Source of the DNA: Holosporales bacterium | GTDB taxonomy: Bacteria; Pseudomonadota; Alphaproteobacteria; RUG11792 | NCBI GenBank assembly: GCA_031269095.1 | Contig: JAIRWI010000002.1 | Location: forward strand, 42,252-106,251 | Length of the DNA stretch: 64,000 nt | Reading direction: 5' to 3' | In this document: piece by piece, positions 30,440 to 39,287 of the stretch | Numbering within the stretch: the first letter of the stretch is position 1 | How the letters are laid out: each line of letters starts with the position of its first letter | Notes under the pieces: model-generated | The model's database searches: none | What the model saw: the letters and a program-made list of their open reading frames with translations, nothing else | What the model was told of the DNA's origin: nothing | Made by a program: the position numbers and the translations under genes

Positions 30440-31291
30440 ATGTTTTCAGGATCGAATGTTGCTCTAGTAACTCCCTTTCACAATAATATTTTGGATCTAG
30501 AAGCACTCGAAAGACTTATAAATTGGCAGATTGAAAGTGGGACGGATGGTATACTCGTTACTGGGACCACTGGCGAGGGACAGTTATTAACAAGTGAAGA
30601 GAGAAAAACAGTTATTAATATATCAAGAGAAATTATAAGAGAAAGAGCTCATTTAACAGTTGGGTGTAGTGCTATATCTGCAATTGACACTATACGTATA
30701 GCTAAGGAAGCTGAAGACTGTAGAGCAGATGGCATTCTTGCTATAGTTCCATATTATATTAAACCGACCCAAACTGGGATATTTGAGTTTTTTGCGAATA
30801 TCCATGAAAATTGTGATATTCCAATCATTATGTATAATAATCCGGGGAGATGTTGCGTTTCAATGAACGTTGATACGGTAATAAAGTTAGCTTCTTCCTT
30901 TAAGAGAATAGTGGCTCTCAAAGATTCAAGTGTTGATTTGACTAGAGTTCCTAAAATCAAACGAACTCTACCTGGTTTTACTTTACTGTCTGGAGATGAC
31001 CCGTCTCTTGCGGGGTATATGACAAGTGGGGGGAATGGAACGATATCTGTAGTTGCGAACGTAGCTCCAAAAATGGCAAAAAAAATGGTAACTGATTATT
31101 CTCCAGAATTAAATATTCCATGGACGTATCTGAGTGAGGCTATGTTTACGGAGTCGAATCCAATTCCTGTGAAATTTTGCTTATCAAAAATGGGTATTAT
31201 TAAAAATGAATTAAGAAGCCCTCTCACGGTTGCAGGAAAAATTACCGAAGAAGCAATAAATTCTGTTATGGATCAGTGGGATTTTTGTTAG
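30440..31291 (+). CDS. dapA: 4-hydroxy-tetrahydrodipicolinate synthase
   Basis: 283 residues, typical length. Signature motifs: VTGTTGEGQLLTSEE at the N-terminal side, ADGILAIVPYYIKPTQTG, YNNPGRCCV with the catalytic Tyr, and the Schiff-base lysine in RIVALKDSSVDLTR. It condenses pyruvate with aspartate semialdehyde, the committed step to meso-diaminopimelate and lysine. Retention suggests the organism still makes DAP for peptidoglycan, consistent with murA in this window. Confidence 0.95.
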   Translation: MFSGSNVALVTPFHNNILDLEALERLINWQIESGTDGILVTGTTGEGQLLTSEERKTVINISREIIRERAHLTVGCSAISAIDTIRIAKEAEDCRADGILAIVPYYIKPTQTGIFEFFANIHENCDIPIIMYNNPGRCCVSMNVDTVIKLASSFKRIVALKDSSVDLTRVPKIKRTLPGFTLLSGDDPSLAGYMTSGGNGTISVVANVAPKMAKKMVTDYSPELNIPWTYLSEAMFTESNPIPVKFCLSKMGIIKNELRSPLTVAGKITEEAINSVMDQWDFC

Positions 31292-31316
31292 AATACGGGA
31301 TAGGGATAAGCTTTAT

Positions 31317-31401
31317 GCCCAGATGGCGGAATTGGTAGACGCACTCGCTTCAGGTGCGAGCGGAGAAATCCTTGGAAGTTCGAGTCTTCTTCTGGGCACC
31401 A
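31317..31401 (+). tRNA. tRNA-Leu (anticodon CAG)
   Basis: Acceptor GCCCAGA pairs with TCTGGGC; the anticodon stem CTCGC/GCGAG holds loop TTCAGGT with anticodon CAG at 31351-31353. The D loop (ATTGGTAGAC), a long variable arm typical of tRNA-Leu (CGGAGAAATCCTTG) and the T arm with TTCGAGTC follow. CCA is encoded at 31399-31401. It lies 25 bases after dapA on the same strand. Confidence 0.95.
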
Positions 31402-31422
31402 GAGATTATATTTATTCTGGTT

Positions 31423-31624
31423 AACTTGAGTTTCGCATAAAAAAGCAGGATTTCCTATAATATTGAAGCGAATAATCCTGTTACTTTTGTGCTAAATATC
31501 TAACCTCTTATATATATAGTAAATCATCTAAGGGCAGCAGTTGTAGAGCGCTTATAGGGTGAATCTCTACGCTCTTTGCATGATTGAATAATGGTTTTTC
31601 GTTTTCTTACACGAAACTGAGGTT
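31423..31624 (+). mobile_element. C-family MITE-like element, copy 3, inserted in a B repeat
   Basis: 202 bases from AACTTGAGTTTCGCATAA to GAAACTGAGGTT, closely matching the copy at rpoC. The left flank (TTATTCTGGTT) and right flank (AGTTAGTAACAGGGGTTATT) together reconstruct the start of a B element, so it inserted into an existing B copy. A 5-base duplication of AGTTA can be proposed if one base was lost at the left junction. Confidence 0.75.
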
Positions 31625-31720
31625 AGTTAGTAACAGGGGTTATTTTTAAACCTATATCTCCTGGAATTGCTGGGTTTGGGGGTTTTATTAATACTAAAAC
31701 CATAGTAAATCAAACATAAG
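31625..31720 (+). repeat. B-family repeat interrupted by a C element
   Basis: AGTTAGTAACAGGGGTTATT through GGGTTTGGGGGTTTTATTAA and ATAGTAAATCAAACAT is the body of a B copy in plus orientation; its first bases are at 31409-31422, on the other side of the C element. The following 31721-31932 shows nothing recognisable apart from the region expected to promote the tRNA-Arg. Confidence 0.6.
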
Positions 31721-31932
31721 TATCATATCAAACCAATATTGACAATCAGGTGATCTTTTGAAGCTATTTTTTGTAGGATCATTGAGATTTTTTTTTGTGT
31801 TTGTTGTTTTTGCTTAATCGTTACACTGAGCGAATACAATTGTCGTGAGTCTACTTCTGTAACAAAAATAGGAGAAAGTTTTTTCTTGAAAAGCATTAGA
31901 AACTCTGCGATATTTTAAAACATTAGAAATAC

Positions 31933-32009
31933 GCGCCCATAGCCCAATTGGATAGAGCGCCAGACTACGGATCTGGAGGTTGGGAGTTCAAGTCTTCCTG
32001 GGCGCGCCA
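31933..32009 (+). tRNA. tRNA-Arg (anticodon ACG)
   Basis: Acceptor GCGCCCA pairs with TGGGCGC; anticodon stem CCAGA/TCTGG encloses CTACGGA with ACG at 31967-31969, which after deamination of the first base reads CGU, CGC and CGA. The T arm has GTTCAAGT. CCA is encoded at 32007-32009. Confidence 0.95.
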
Positions 32010-32034
32010 TATGTTTTGTATCGTGAGGTATTGG

Positions 32035-33012
32035 ATGTCGTTCCCAAAAAAACTAGTCTCTTTGTTGTTTGTCGGTTGTTTATTTTTAGCTCAAGATAGT
32101 AATAGTAATAATCCTCCTGTATATCAAGCCCAAGCGGGAAAACAACCCACAACTGTTCAAGCTCCACAACAACAAACTCCTCCTGTTTTTGGATCAAGCA
32201 ATCAGCAACAGTTAGCTAATTCTTTTTTGGAATATTACACGAGACAAGGGACTCCATTGTTTAAGGGAAATGAATCGTTTTTGTTCCAATCTAACGGGAA
32301 GACATTGAAAAAAAAGTCTATAGATGTTAAAGACCAGAAAAAATGTGTTCTAATATTTTTTGGAGAGTGGTGTCCCCATTGCCACGCGTTTCTTACAAAA
32401 TTTTCCAAAAATATTGATTTGTTGAGATTGACGGGAATTACGGTTATATTCATTGCGATTCCTTCAATTGAAAAACTTAAACATTGGCAAGAACCTGATA
32501 TAGATGATTTTAACGCTGCTGAAAATAAAATAAGTTCTTATGGTATTAAACTTGTCCATGATCGTGTATTTGTAACAATGATTGGAGAACGTTCAATCCT
32601 AGCAACATGCGGTATAGAGGGGTTACCTGTGATAGTTGCTGTAGAAAATGGGATTGAAAAATTCAGGGACGTTGGGGAAAGTGCAGTGCAAAAAATGGAT
32701 TTTTCTAATCAGGAAACGTTTAAACAATTTCTAGAGATTTGGGATAATAATAAAAAAGAATCTGAAAAAGTTGATACCCAGTCTTTAAATGAAACTCCTA
32801 AAGAAGAACAGGAAGAAGAGACCTCTAAAAAAATTGAAAAAACTAAGAAACAGAGATATAAAACAAAAAAAAGAAATAGTTCTATCTTTAAAGAAAAATT
32901 AGCTGAAAAACATGGAAGAACCCATGAGGGGAAAACAAAGGTAGATAGGAAAAAAGCTAGGTATTTTACTGAATCTCTAAATTTTTACAGTAGAGATTTG
33001 AATCGCGGATAG
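32035..33012 (+). CDS. Exported thioredoxin-like protein with basic tail
   Basis: 325 residues from ATG 32035, chosen because GAGG (32024-32027) precedes it and the next residues form a signal peptide (MSFPKKLVSLLFVGCLFLA); the longer in-frame form would begin inside the tRNA-Arg gene. A Gln/Pro-rich linker (residues about 25-70) leads to a thioredoxin fold with the redox pair C-P-H-C in LIFFGEWCPHCHAFLTKF and the proline loop GIEGLPVIVAV. The last 80 residues are Lys/Glu-rich and become strongly basic (KKIEKTKKQRYKTKKRNSS). It is the second extracytoplasmic thiol protein in the window with a charged tail; presumably it acts on exported proteins. Confidence 0.75.
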   Translation: MSFPKKLVSLLFVGCLFLAQDSNSNNPPVYQAQAGKQPTTVQAPQQQTPPVFGSSNQQQLANSFLEYYTRQGTPLFKGNESFLFQSNGKTLKKKSIDVKDQKKCVLIFFGEWCPHCHAFLTKFSKNIDLLRLTGITVIFIAIPSIEKLKHWQEPDIDDFNAAENKISSYGIKLVHDRVFVTMIGERSILATCGIEGLPVIVAVENGIEKFRDVGESAVQKMDFSNQETFKQFLEIWDNNKKESEKVDTQSLNETPKEEQEEETSKKIEKTKKQRYKTKKRNSSIFKEKLAEKHGRTHEGKTKVDRKKARYFTESLNFYSRDLNRG

Positions 33013-33072
33013 ACAGCTTCCCTAGTAGGTGCTAGAATCTACTCGGCGAAATTTTATTTTGTTGTTGCTCAC

Positions 33073-34533
33073 GTGCGGTATATAACTAGAAAGACAAAAA
33101 TAGTGGCTACACTAGGTCCTAGTAGTAGTAATGAATCTGTTATAAAACGGCTCTGTGATGCGGGAGTTAACGTATTTAGGTTAAATTTTTCTCATAGTAA
33201 TCGTGACCTTCACGAAAAAAATATTTCAGCAATAAGACATGTAGAGCAGGAAATAAATAGACCTCTTGCTATTATGATGGATCTTCAGGGCCCCAAAATA
33301 AGAATTGGAGTTTTTGAGAATAGGGAAGTGTTGTTGGTAAAAGGAACTGGCTTTATTCTAGATATGAACAATGAGCTGGGAAACACTAGACGAGTTAGTC
33401 TTCCTCATCCTGAAATCTTTGGTTTTCTTAAAACTGGTACTAAACTTCTTTTAGACGATGGAAAAATAGCTCTTCGAGTTGTTAATAATAATGGGGCCAG
33501 AATTGAAACTGAGGTTGTTGCAGGAGGGATTTTATCGAATAAGAAAGGTTTAAATGTTCCAAATATGTTTCTCCCGATTCCTTCTATTACTGAAAAAGAT
33601 AAAAAAGATATCGCTTTTGCAGAAGAGAAGGGGCTAGATTTTCTCGCTGTCTCTTTTGTGCAAACTCCAGAGGATGTGCTCCTTGCTAGGAGTCTTATTA
33701 AGGACAGTATTATCAAGATTGTTGCTAAGATAGAAAAACCAAAGGCTCTTGAGAATTTAGATGAGATAATAGATGTAGCTGATGCAATCATGGTAGCTAG
33801 GGGAGATCTTGGAGTCGAAATTCCTATTGAGATGGTTTCCTCTGTTCAAAGGCAAATAATAAAAAGATGTGGTTTCTATAAAAGACCTGTAATAGTTGCA
33901 ACACAGATGCTTGAATCGATGATAGATAGCCCCGTCCCAACGAGAGCAGAAGTTTCAGATGTAGCGAATGCTGTATATCAAGGAGCGGATGCAGTTATGT
34001 TGTCCGCTGAATCTGCAAGTGGAAACTTCCCTGTTGAATCTGTATCAGCCATGGATAAAATCATACGTCATACTGAAAACGAACTTAGAATAACGGACGA
34101 AGATAATAATGCGCGGCTTTTTCTGTTCCGAGAGGCCAACAAGGAATGTGATTCATATCCAATTACCGCTGCGATTTACGACCTTGTTAAGCTTTCTCAT
34201 ATTAATTATATTGCCGCGTTTACTGAATCTGGAAGAACTACTCTGGATATATCATCCTCCAGACCGAATGCCTCCATTGTAGGCTTAACTCCGAGTATTC
34301 ATGTCTCGAGACAGATGTGTTTAGCTTGGGGGGTACATTCTTTTCTTATAGAAGATCTGTATAGTTTTTCCCAAATGGTACAGCTTGTTCAAAGTGTATT
34401 TTCAAAAACAATTGAGATAGAAGTTGGAGAGAAAATTGCCGTAGTTGCAGGTGTTCCATTTAGAAAACTTGGAGAAACTAATATAATTCACGTATGTACA
34501 TTTGAAAAACCCGAAGATCACTATAAACCGTGA
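33073..34533 (+). CDS. pyk: Pyruvate kinase
   Basis: 486 residues, starting at GTG 33073. Landmarks: TKIVATLGPSSS, AGVNVFRLNFSHS, MMDLQGPKIRIG, the active-site segment IIKIVAKIEKPKALENLDEI, MVARGDLGVEIP and ATQMLESMI. It makes ATP and pyruvate from phosphoenolpyruvate. In an organism that probably imports phosphorylated sugars or glycerol phosphate, it would be a main substrate-level ATP source (inference). The next gene begins directly after its stop. Confidence 0.95.
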   Translation: MRYITRKTKIVATLGPSSSNESVIKRLCDAGVNVFRLNFSHSNRDLHEKNISAIRHVEQEINRPLAIMMDLQGPKIRIGVFENREVLLVKGTGFILDMNNELGNTRRVSLPHPEIFGFLKTGTKLLLDDGKIALRVVNNNGARIETEVVAGGILSNKKGLNVPNMFLPIPSITEKDKKDIAFAEEKGLDFLAVSFVQTPEDVLLARSLIKDSIIKIVAKIEKPKALENLDEIIDVADAIMVARGDLGVEIPIEMVSSVQRQIIKRCGFYKRPVIVATQMLESMIDSPVPTRAEVSDVANAVYQGADAVMLSAESASGNFPVESVSAMDKIIRHTENELRITDEDNNARLFLFREANKECDSYPITAAIYDLVKLSHINYIAAFTESGRTTLDISSSRPNASIVGLTPSIHVSRQMCLAWGVHSFLIEDLYSFSQMVQLVQSVFSKTIEIEVGEKIAVVAGVPFRKLGETNIIHVCTFEKPEDHYKP

Positions 34534-35289
34534 ATGTTAGATCACTTGCTATACAATGTTGTTGATTTTCTAAGACTATATCCGAGTATTGGTATAACTG
34601 TTTTTAGTTCTATAATTTCAGGATTTTTTGTTATACAAATTAACAGGAGCTTTGGATATGTTGGATTGGGTTGCTATATGGCTTTAATGCCGATACTAGG
34701 AAATATCCAGGTTTTATATGCTACACGTTATGAAATTATCGATCTTCCGGTTTTCTTGGGTACTATTTCATTATCATCATCATTTTTGGCTAACGATTTT
34801 ATAAATGAGTTTTATGGTAAAGATATAGCGAAAAAAACGGTGTATCTAACATTCTTTATACAGATAATTTTTTTAGTTAATATTATACTCACAATGGGGC
34901 ATAAGCCTTTAATTTCGGAAAATTTCAGCATTCCCCAGGATATTATTAGCAAAAATATAAATGGAATTTTCCAAACTTTTTTACCGGCGCCGAGGTTGCT
35001 CATAGCCTCATACGCTGCCTATTTATCTTCGCAACTTTTTGAGATTTGGTTGTATAGGGCAATAAAATATGTGAAATTTATAAAAAATACCTTGATATTA
35101 CACAATATTTCTTTGTTTTTTTCATCAGTTATTATAGATACTATAGTATTTACCTCTGTTTCTTTTTGTTTTTTATCAGAATCCCCTTTATCTTATCAGG
35201 ATTTATGTTATATTTGTTCCTCAGCCATAGTAATACGAATATTTTGTAATTTTATTAATTCTTTGTTTCTAAAAACAGTAATTAGATAA
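34534..35289 (+). CDS. yhhQ: Queuosine-precursor transporter-type VUT family membrane protein
   Basis: 251 residues, about six membrane segments. The family signature is LANDFINEFYGKDIAKKTVY, equivalent to the A-D-x-x-x-E-x-Y-G-x-x-x-A-R block of YhhQ/VUT proteins; a second conserved helix pair follows (AYLSSQLFEIWLYRAIK). YhhQ-type proteins salvage preQ0/preQ1 for tRNA queuosine synthesis. The ATG begins immediately after the pyk TGA, so translation is coupled. Confidence 0.8.
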   Translation: MLDHLLYNVVDFLRLYPSIGITVFSSIISGFFVIQINRSFGYVGLGCYMALMPILGNIQVLYATRYEIIDLPVFLGTISLSSSFLANDFINEFYGKDIAKKTVYLTFFIQIIFLVNIILTMGHKPLISENFSIPQDIISKNINGIFQTFLPAPRLLIASYAAYLSSQLFEIWLYRAIKYVKFIKNTLILHNISLFFSSVIIDTIVFTSVSFCFLSESPLSYQDLCYICSSAIVIRIFCNFINSLFLKTVIR

Positions 35290-35335
35290 TTGTTAGTACA
35301 ACTTTAACTATTTGGTGTTAGAATAGTATATATGG

Positions 35336-35551
35336 GTGAGGTATTTTGACTTCAAAATGAAGATATTTCTTTTATTTCTGTTCATTTTATTTCAAGAAGC
35401 TTGCTCGGAGGAGCCGATTAAGGGGTTTGATTTTTCTTCCGAACTAAGTGTGCATTGTCCTTGTAATAACGAGAAATTAGGCGAAAATTGGATAGATATA
35501 GCAGGAATAGAACCAGCTCCAGAAGGACTGCCAGAAATTGATGATGTATAA
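35336..35551 (+). CDS. Small exported protein, probably a lipoprotein, unknown function
   Basis: 71 residues from GTG 35336, or 64 from ATG 35357 (MKIFLLFLFILFQEACSEEP). The N-terminus is a hydrophobic signal ending Q-E-A-C, a non-canonical lipobox. The mature part is short and acidic with two close cysteines (VHCPCNNEKLGENW) and ends PEIDDV. No family is recognised. Same strand and close spacing place it in the pyk-ftsQ gene run. Confidence 0.5.
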   Translation: MRYFDFKMKIFLLFLFILFQEACSEEPIKGFDFSSELSVHCPCNNEKLGENWIDIAGIEPAPEGLPEIDDV

Positions 35552-35580
35552 CTATTAATTTAAGTGTAAAATACTCCTGT

Positions 35581-37071
35581 ATGAGCAAAATATATTGTAC
35601 ATATAATAAACTACAAATCTCTTGGGTAAAGAGTAGAATATTTTATGGATTGTCTTTAGATAAAAGGTCTCATCTTTTTGATATAGCAAAATTTATTAAT
35701 GATCCATGGTCTGGGAACATTGAATACGGAAATAAACTATTAAATAATCTAGAATTGATTAAAAGTGATAGTACTTTCTCCTGGATACGCGATCTGCAAG
35801 CCATTGGAGGAAATAGTGTAAGAAAGTATGTATGTAGTGTTACACAGAATTTTATTTCCAGTTATAGAAAATCGAAAAGATTTTGGGAAGGCCCTGAATG
35901 GGAAACGGCAATTGTTTCTGAGCGAGTGGTAAACTGGATACTTTCATACTCATTTTTTGTGGCTAGTTCTGATGATAAATTTCAAAAATTAGTTCTTTCG
36001 AGCCTTACAGAACAGCTTTCCCATATAAACAGAATATATAAATCTGAAAATAATCAAATTTCTAGGCTCAGAGCTTTGAAAGCTATGCTGTTTTGTTTTA
36101 TTTTCATGAAAAACAATAACAGAAATAGAATTAAGAAAATTATATCTGAAATTTCTCAGCTTATTTCCAAGAGTTTTGATAATACGGGTTTATTTATAAC
36201 TAGAAATCCTGGAGCGCATTTTGAAATGTTTAAAAACATTCTTGAAATAAGATTTGTCATGAGAAATGCGAATCTTGAGTTTCCTTTTAACGACCTTCTA
36301 TCCAAGATGGCCATGCATATTAGGTATTTTAGAATGGGAGATGGTATATTATCTAATCATTCTGGTGACAGATTGGAAACTGGAATAATCTCTGAAAAAA
36401 TTAGATCAAATTTAATAGATTCTGCCCTTTCTTTTGTTAATCCTATTTCAGAGATTCCTTTCCCCTCTGGATTTTCAAAACTTTCGACAAAAGATAGTGT
36501 GATTATTTTAAATACTATGGGGAATAACGCTCGTTCAAAATTTGACCATATAAATGAACCAGGAATAAATATATTTGATTTCGAAGCGACTTTTAAAAAC
36601 GATAGAGTAATTAATAGATCAGATGTAGCCATACTATATAGTGATGGCAGGCACCGTATTAAAATAGGCAAATACATCGAGCCCTATGTGCAGCAGAATA
36701 ACAATTCAATTGAATGCGAACTTGCGGATTTTAATAAGAGATTTCGATTTGCTCTTAGAAGGGAAATAGTTGTAAATAGTCAGACTGAATTAAATATTTC
36801 AGTATCCGATTTTTTCCATACTGGAGAAATTTCGGATATTTTTATAAGATGTGTATTTAATGAAAATGCCACCATGGAAAAAACTAGTAACAAAGTTGCG
36901 ATTATTAAAAATAACAACAAAAGGTATAGATTCTTTATCTCTGAGATTTTTATAGATACTTCCTTTGTTTTAGAAATTCAGAAATATGCAATATATCCAA
37001 CGATTGTAATACACTTCAAAAGTGTGGCCAAAATGGAAAGCAAAGTAAACTGGATATTGGAAAGTTTTTAA
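35581..37071 (+). CDS. Heparinase II/III-like family protein
   Basis: 496 residues, near the usual length for the alphaproteobacterial family. The N-terminal alpha/alpha toroid contains FITRNPGAHFEMFKNILEIR and MHIRYFRMGDGILSNHSGDR, equivalent to the G-G-H-x-S-R-N-P and RFFRHGDG blocks of family members. The C-terminal beta-sandwich includes HINEPGINIFDFEATFKNDR and FNKRFRFALRREIVV. No signal peptide is seen. Function in this family is not settled; it often sits near cell-wall or ribosomal methyltransferase genes. Here it precedes ftsQ by 37 bases. Confidence 0.72.
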   Translation: MSKIYCTYNKLQISWVKSRIFYGLSLDKRSHLFDIAKFINDPWSGNIEYGNKLLNNLELIKSDSTFSWIRDLQAIGGNSVRKYVCSVTQNFISSYRKSKRFWEGPEWETAIVSERVVNWILSYSFFVASSDDKFQKLVLSSLTEQLSHINRIYKSENNQISRLRALKAMLFCFIFMKNNNRNRIKKIISEISQLISKSFDNTGLFITRNPGAHFEMFKNILEIRFVMRNANLEFPFNDLLSKMAMHIRYFRMGDGILSNHSGDRLETGIISEKIRSNLIDSALSFVNPISEIPFPSGFSKLSTKDSVIILNTMGNNARSKFDHINEPGINIFDFEATFKNDRVINRSDVAILYSDGRHRIKIGKYIEPYVQQNNNSIECELADFNKRFRFALRREIVVNSQTELNISVSDFFHTGEISDIFIRCVFNENATMEKTSNKVAIIKNNNKRYRFFISEIFIDTSFVLEIQKYAIYPTIVIHFKSVAKMESKVNWILESF

Positions 37072-37108
37072 TTTATTATTTTACACAGCAATTTACGAAA
37101 AATATATT

Positions 37109-37882
37109 ATGAAAATTAAAAACAAGAAAAAAACAAATAAAAAAAAGATATTTATATTTATTACTATATTTTTATTCGGATTTCAATTTTATATTTTTTA
37201 TAACAGTATATGTAATACTGTTGATAATTTTATGAGATTTTTGGGTTTTGTTGTTGAAGATGTATATATAACCGAAAATGGAACTATACCGGTTGATGGT
37301 GTCGAAAATTATATAAAAATACACCGTGGTGATTCTATATTTAAACAAACTTCTAGTAGTATAAGTGAGAACATAGCTCGCAATCCCTGGATTCGTGATA
37401 TAACGGTGCATAAGGGGTTGCCCAATAAAATTAGTATTACCGTTTCCTATAAAAAACCAATCGCCATATTTCAAAAAGATTCAAAATTTAAATTAGTAGA
37501 TGAAAAGGGCGAAATCATAACTTCGATAGAAAAAAAGAATATTAAAAACAATCTCCCGATAGTCACAGGGGAAGACACATGTGCAGCTAAAGTGCCAGAT
37601 TTTTTAGGGATTTTAGATAAATATCCTGATATACGCAAAAAATTGAATGCAATATCTTATATAAGGGAAAGACGCTGGGATATTATAGTATCTGGAGGAA
37701 TATTGGTTAAATTGCCTCAGTCTGATATAGAGAACGCTCTAAACAACCTGCAAATTATGTTAAAACAACCAAATATCAACAAAAATACTGTAAAAATCAT
37801 AGATATGAGGGAAAAAGAAAATGTAGTTGTTTCAGGGATAAAACTGAAGGGCAATAAACCTAAAGGTAGAAAAGTAACTTAA
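37109..37882 (+). CDS. ftsQ: Cell division protein FtsQ
   Basis: 257 residues. A short Lys-rich cytoplasmic N-terminus, one membrane helix (IFIFITIFLFGFQFYIFY), a POTRA domain (GVENYIKIHRGDSIF and ARNPWIRDITVHKGLPNKIS) and the FtsQ beta domain follow. The order and the P-x-x-I-x-I-x-V-x-x-x-x-P-x-A pattern support FtsQ, which recruits FtsB/FtsL to the divisome. Unusually it is away from murC, murB, ddl, ftsA and ftsZ; it follows a heparinase-like gene. Its end overlaps the convergent menA end by four bases. Confidence 0.85.
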   Translation: MKIKNKKKTNKKKIFIFITIFLFGFQFYIFYNSICNTVDNFMRFLGFVVEDVYITENGTIPVDGVENYIKIHRGDSIFKQTSSSISENIARNPWIRDITVHKGLPNKISITVSYKKPIAIFQKDSKFKLVDEKGEIITSIEKKNIKNNLPIVTGEDTCAAKVPDFLGILDKYPDIRKKLNAISYIRERRWDIIVSGGILVKLPQSDIENALNNLQIMLKQPNINKNTVKIIDMREKENVVVSGIKLKGNKPKGRKVT

Positions 37883-38697
37883 AGCATTAAACAAATGGAG
37901 TACAGAAAAACCAAAAGAGTCGATCTCTCCATTAATTTTTGCATATTTTTTTCCTTTATTATAAGAAGAATAAATGGGATTGTTAATAAAACAAAATAAT
38001 TACCTAAAGTTATTGATAATGTATAAGCAATAATTAAAAACGTTTTGTATAAAATATTTGATTTTATTTTTCCAATTCTAACAGATATTGTATACTTCCC
38101 CGCCTTTTTATCAGTATCAATATCTCTAATATTATTGGCAAGCATGATACATGATACTAATAAACCTATGGAAACGGAATTGAACAGTTGGATATTGTTA
38201 AAACTTTTACATTGTATATAGTATGTCCCACAACACGCAATAGGACCAAAAAATAAAAACGATAAGAATTCGCCGAAGGCCATATTGGCAAGAGGTTTCT
38301 TCCCTCCACTGTATAAGTATACCGTGAGTATGCAAGCTATACCAATGATTAAAATTAAATAATCTGTTTTTATGGTTAAATATATTCCAAGAATAATTGA
38401 TATTGCGATAAGAGTTATAAAACATTTTAAAAACCATTCAGTTGTTGTATATATAGTTTTATTTACAGAACTTTGATATATACTATTTTTACTATCAACT
38501 TTTTTTTTATAGTCAAAATAGTCATTTCCAACGTTAATAGCAGCGTGTAGACATAATGCACATATAGTAGTGATTACCGCATCGAAAATTGCTAAATTAG
38601 CTTTAGCAAGGAACAGAGCGTATAAAACTGATGAAGTTGATGAGAGGAAAGACTCAGGGCGGACCGCCTTTAATCTTAAGATATATTTCGAAGACAT
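37879..38697 (-). CDS. menA: 1,4-dihydroxy-2-naphthoate polyprenyltransferase-like UbiA-family protein
   Basis: 272 residues, eight or nine membrane helices. The two Asp-rich prenyl-binding motifs are NVGNDYFDYKKKVDSKN and NNIRDIDTDKKAGKYTISVR. The N-x-R-D-I-x-x-D-x-x-x-G-K-x-T pattern is diagnostic of MenA rather than of UbiA (4-hydroxybenzoate) or CyoE. MenA attaches the isoprenoid tail of menaquinone. No other menaquinone gene is in the window. It overlaps the ruvA end by 22 bases and is the last gene of the murA-greA-iscU/A-ruvA run. Confidence 0.78.
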   Translation of the reverse strand: MSSKYILRLKAVRPESFLSSTSSVLYALFLAKANLAIFDAVITTICALCLHAAINVGNDYFDYKKKVDSKNSIYQSSVNKTIYTTTEWFLKCFITLIAISIILGIYLTIKTDYLILIIGIACILTVYLYSGGKKPLANMAFGEFLSFLFFGPIACCGTYYIQCKSFNNIQLFNSVSIGLLVSCIMLANNIRDIDTDKKAGKYTISVRIGKIKSNILYKTFLIIAYTLSITLGNYFVLLTIPFILLIIKEKNMQKLMERSTLLVFLYSICLML

Positions 38698-39287
38698 GAG
38701 ATTATAAGATCGTTAACTGAGGCATTTTTTCCAAGTTCTTCTGAAACTTTTTTGATAGCTTTTATTACGACATTTTTTTGGTATCCAAGGCTGACGAGCC
38801 CTAACATCGCATCGTTTACATTAGGGTTAGCTTCATTTCTCAGTAATGTATCGTCATTAAGGTTAACAATGGCTGTTTTGTCTTTAAGCTCTAAAAGTAT
38901 TCTCGCTGAAGTTTTTTTTCCAATTCCACTGGCTTTACATAGGATTTCTGAATCCTGCATTGCGACTGCTAGGGCCAATTCCTGGGGAGATAATGTTGAC
39001 ATGACTGATAGGGAGGATTTTACCCCTATTCCTGGAACATCAAGCAAAGTTTTAAATATCCTAACTTCATTTCTATTTTTAAAACCACAAAGATATTGTG
39101 TTTCCTGTTTGATAACGTGATATATATAGAGATCAACGAAATCACCAGAATTTAGTCCTGATAAAAAATTAATAGGGAGAAGGACGATATAACCAACTCC
39201 GTTAGTATCTACGATAACTGATCCATCTTCTACATTGATGCTATCGATAATACCTTTTAATTTTCCTATCATTTGCTTTAGGCACAC
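38676..39287 (-). CDS. ruvA: Holliday junction branch migration protein RuvA
   Basis: 203 residues, normal length. N-terminal OB domain (MIGKLKGIIDSINVEDGSVI), two helix-hairpin-helix motifs (TLLDVPGIGVKSSLSVMS and KASGIGKKTSARILLELK) and the C-terminal RuvB-binding domain (NDAMLGLVSLGYQKNVVIKA) are present. The longer frame starts nine to fifteen bases ahead of MIGKLKG; ATG at 39272 is the likely start. ruvB and ruvC are not adjacent, unlike in most proteobacteria. It overlaps the iscU/iscA end by ten bases in the longer form. Confidence 0.95.
   Translation of the reverse strand: MCLKQMIGKLKGIIDSINVEDGSVIVDTNGVGYIVLLPINFLSGLNSGDFVDLYIYHVIKQETQYLCGFKNRNEVRIFKTLLDVPGIGVKSSLSVMSTLSPQELALAVAMQDSEILCKASGIGKKTSARILLELKDKTAIVNLNDDTLLRNEANPNVNDAMLGLVSLGYQKNVVIKAIKKVSEELGKNASVNDLIISCLRNIS

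Noticed and set aside
31948..32034. Upstream extension of the thioredoxin-like gene into tRNA-Arg
   Set aside because: ATG 32035 has a ribosome-binding site and begins a signal peptide; the extension is encoded by the tRNA gene itself.
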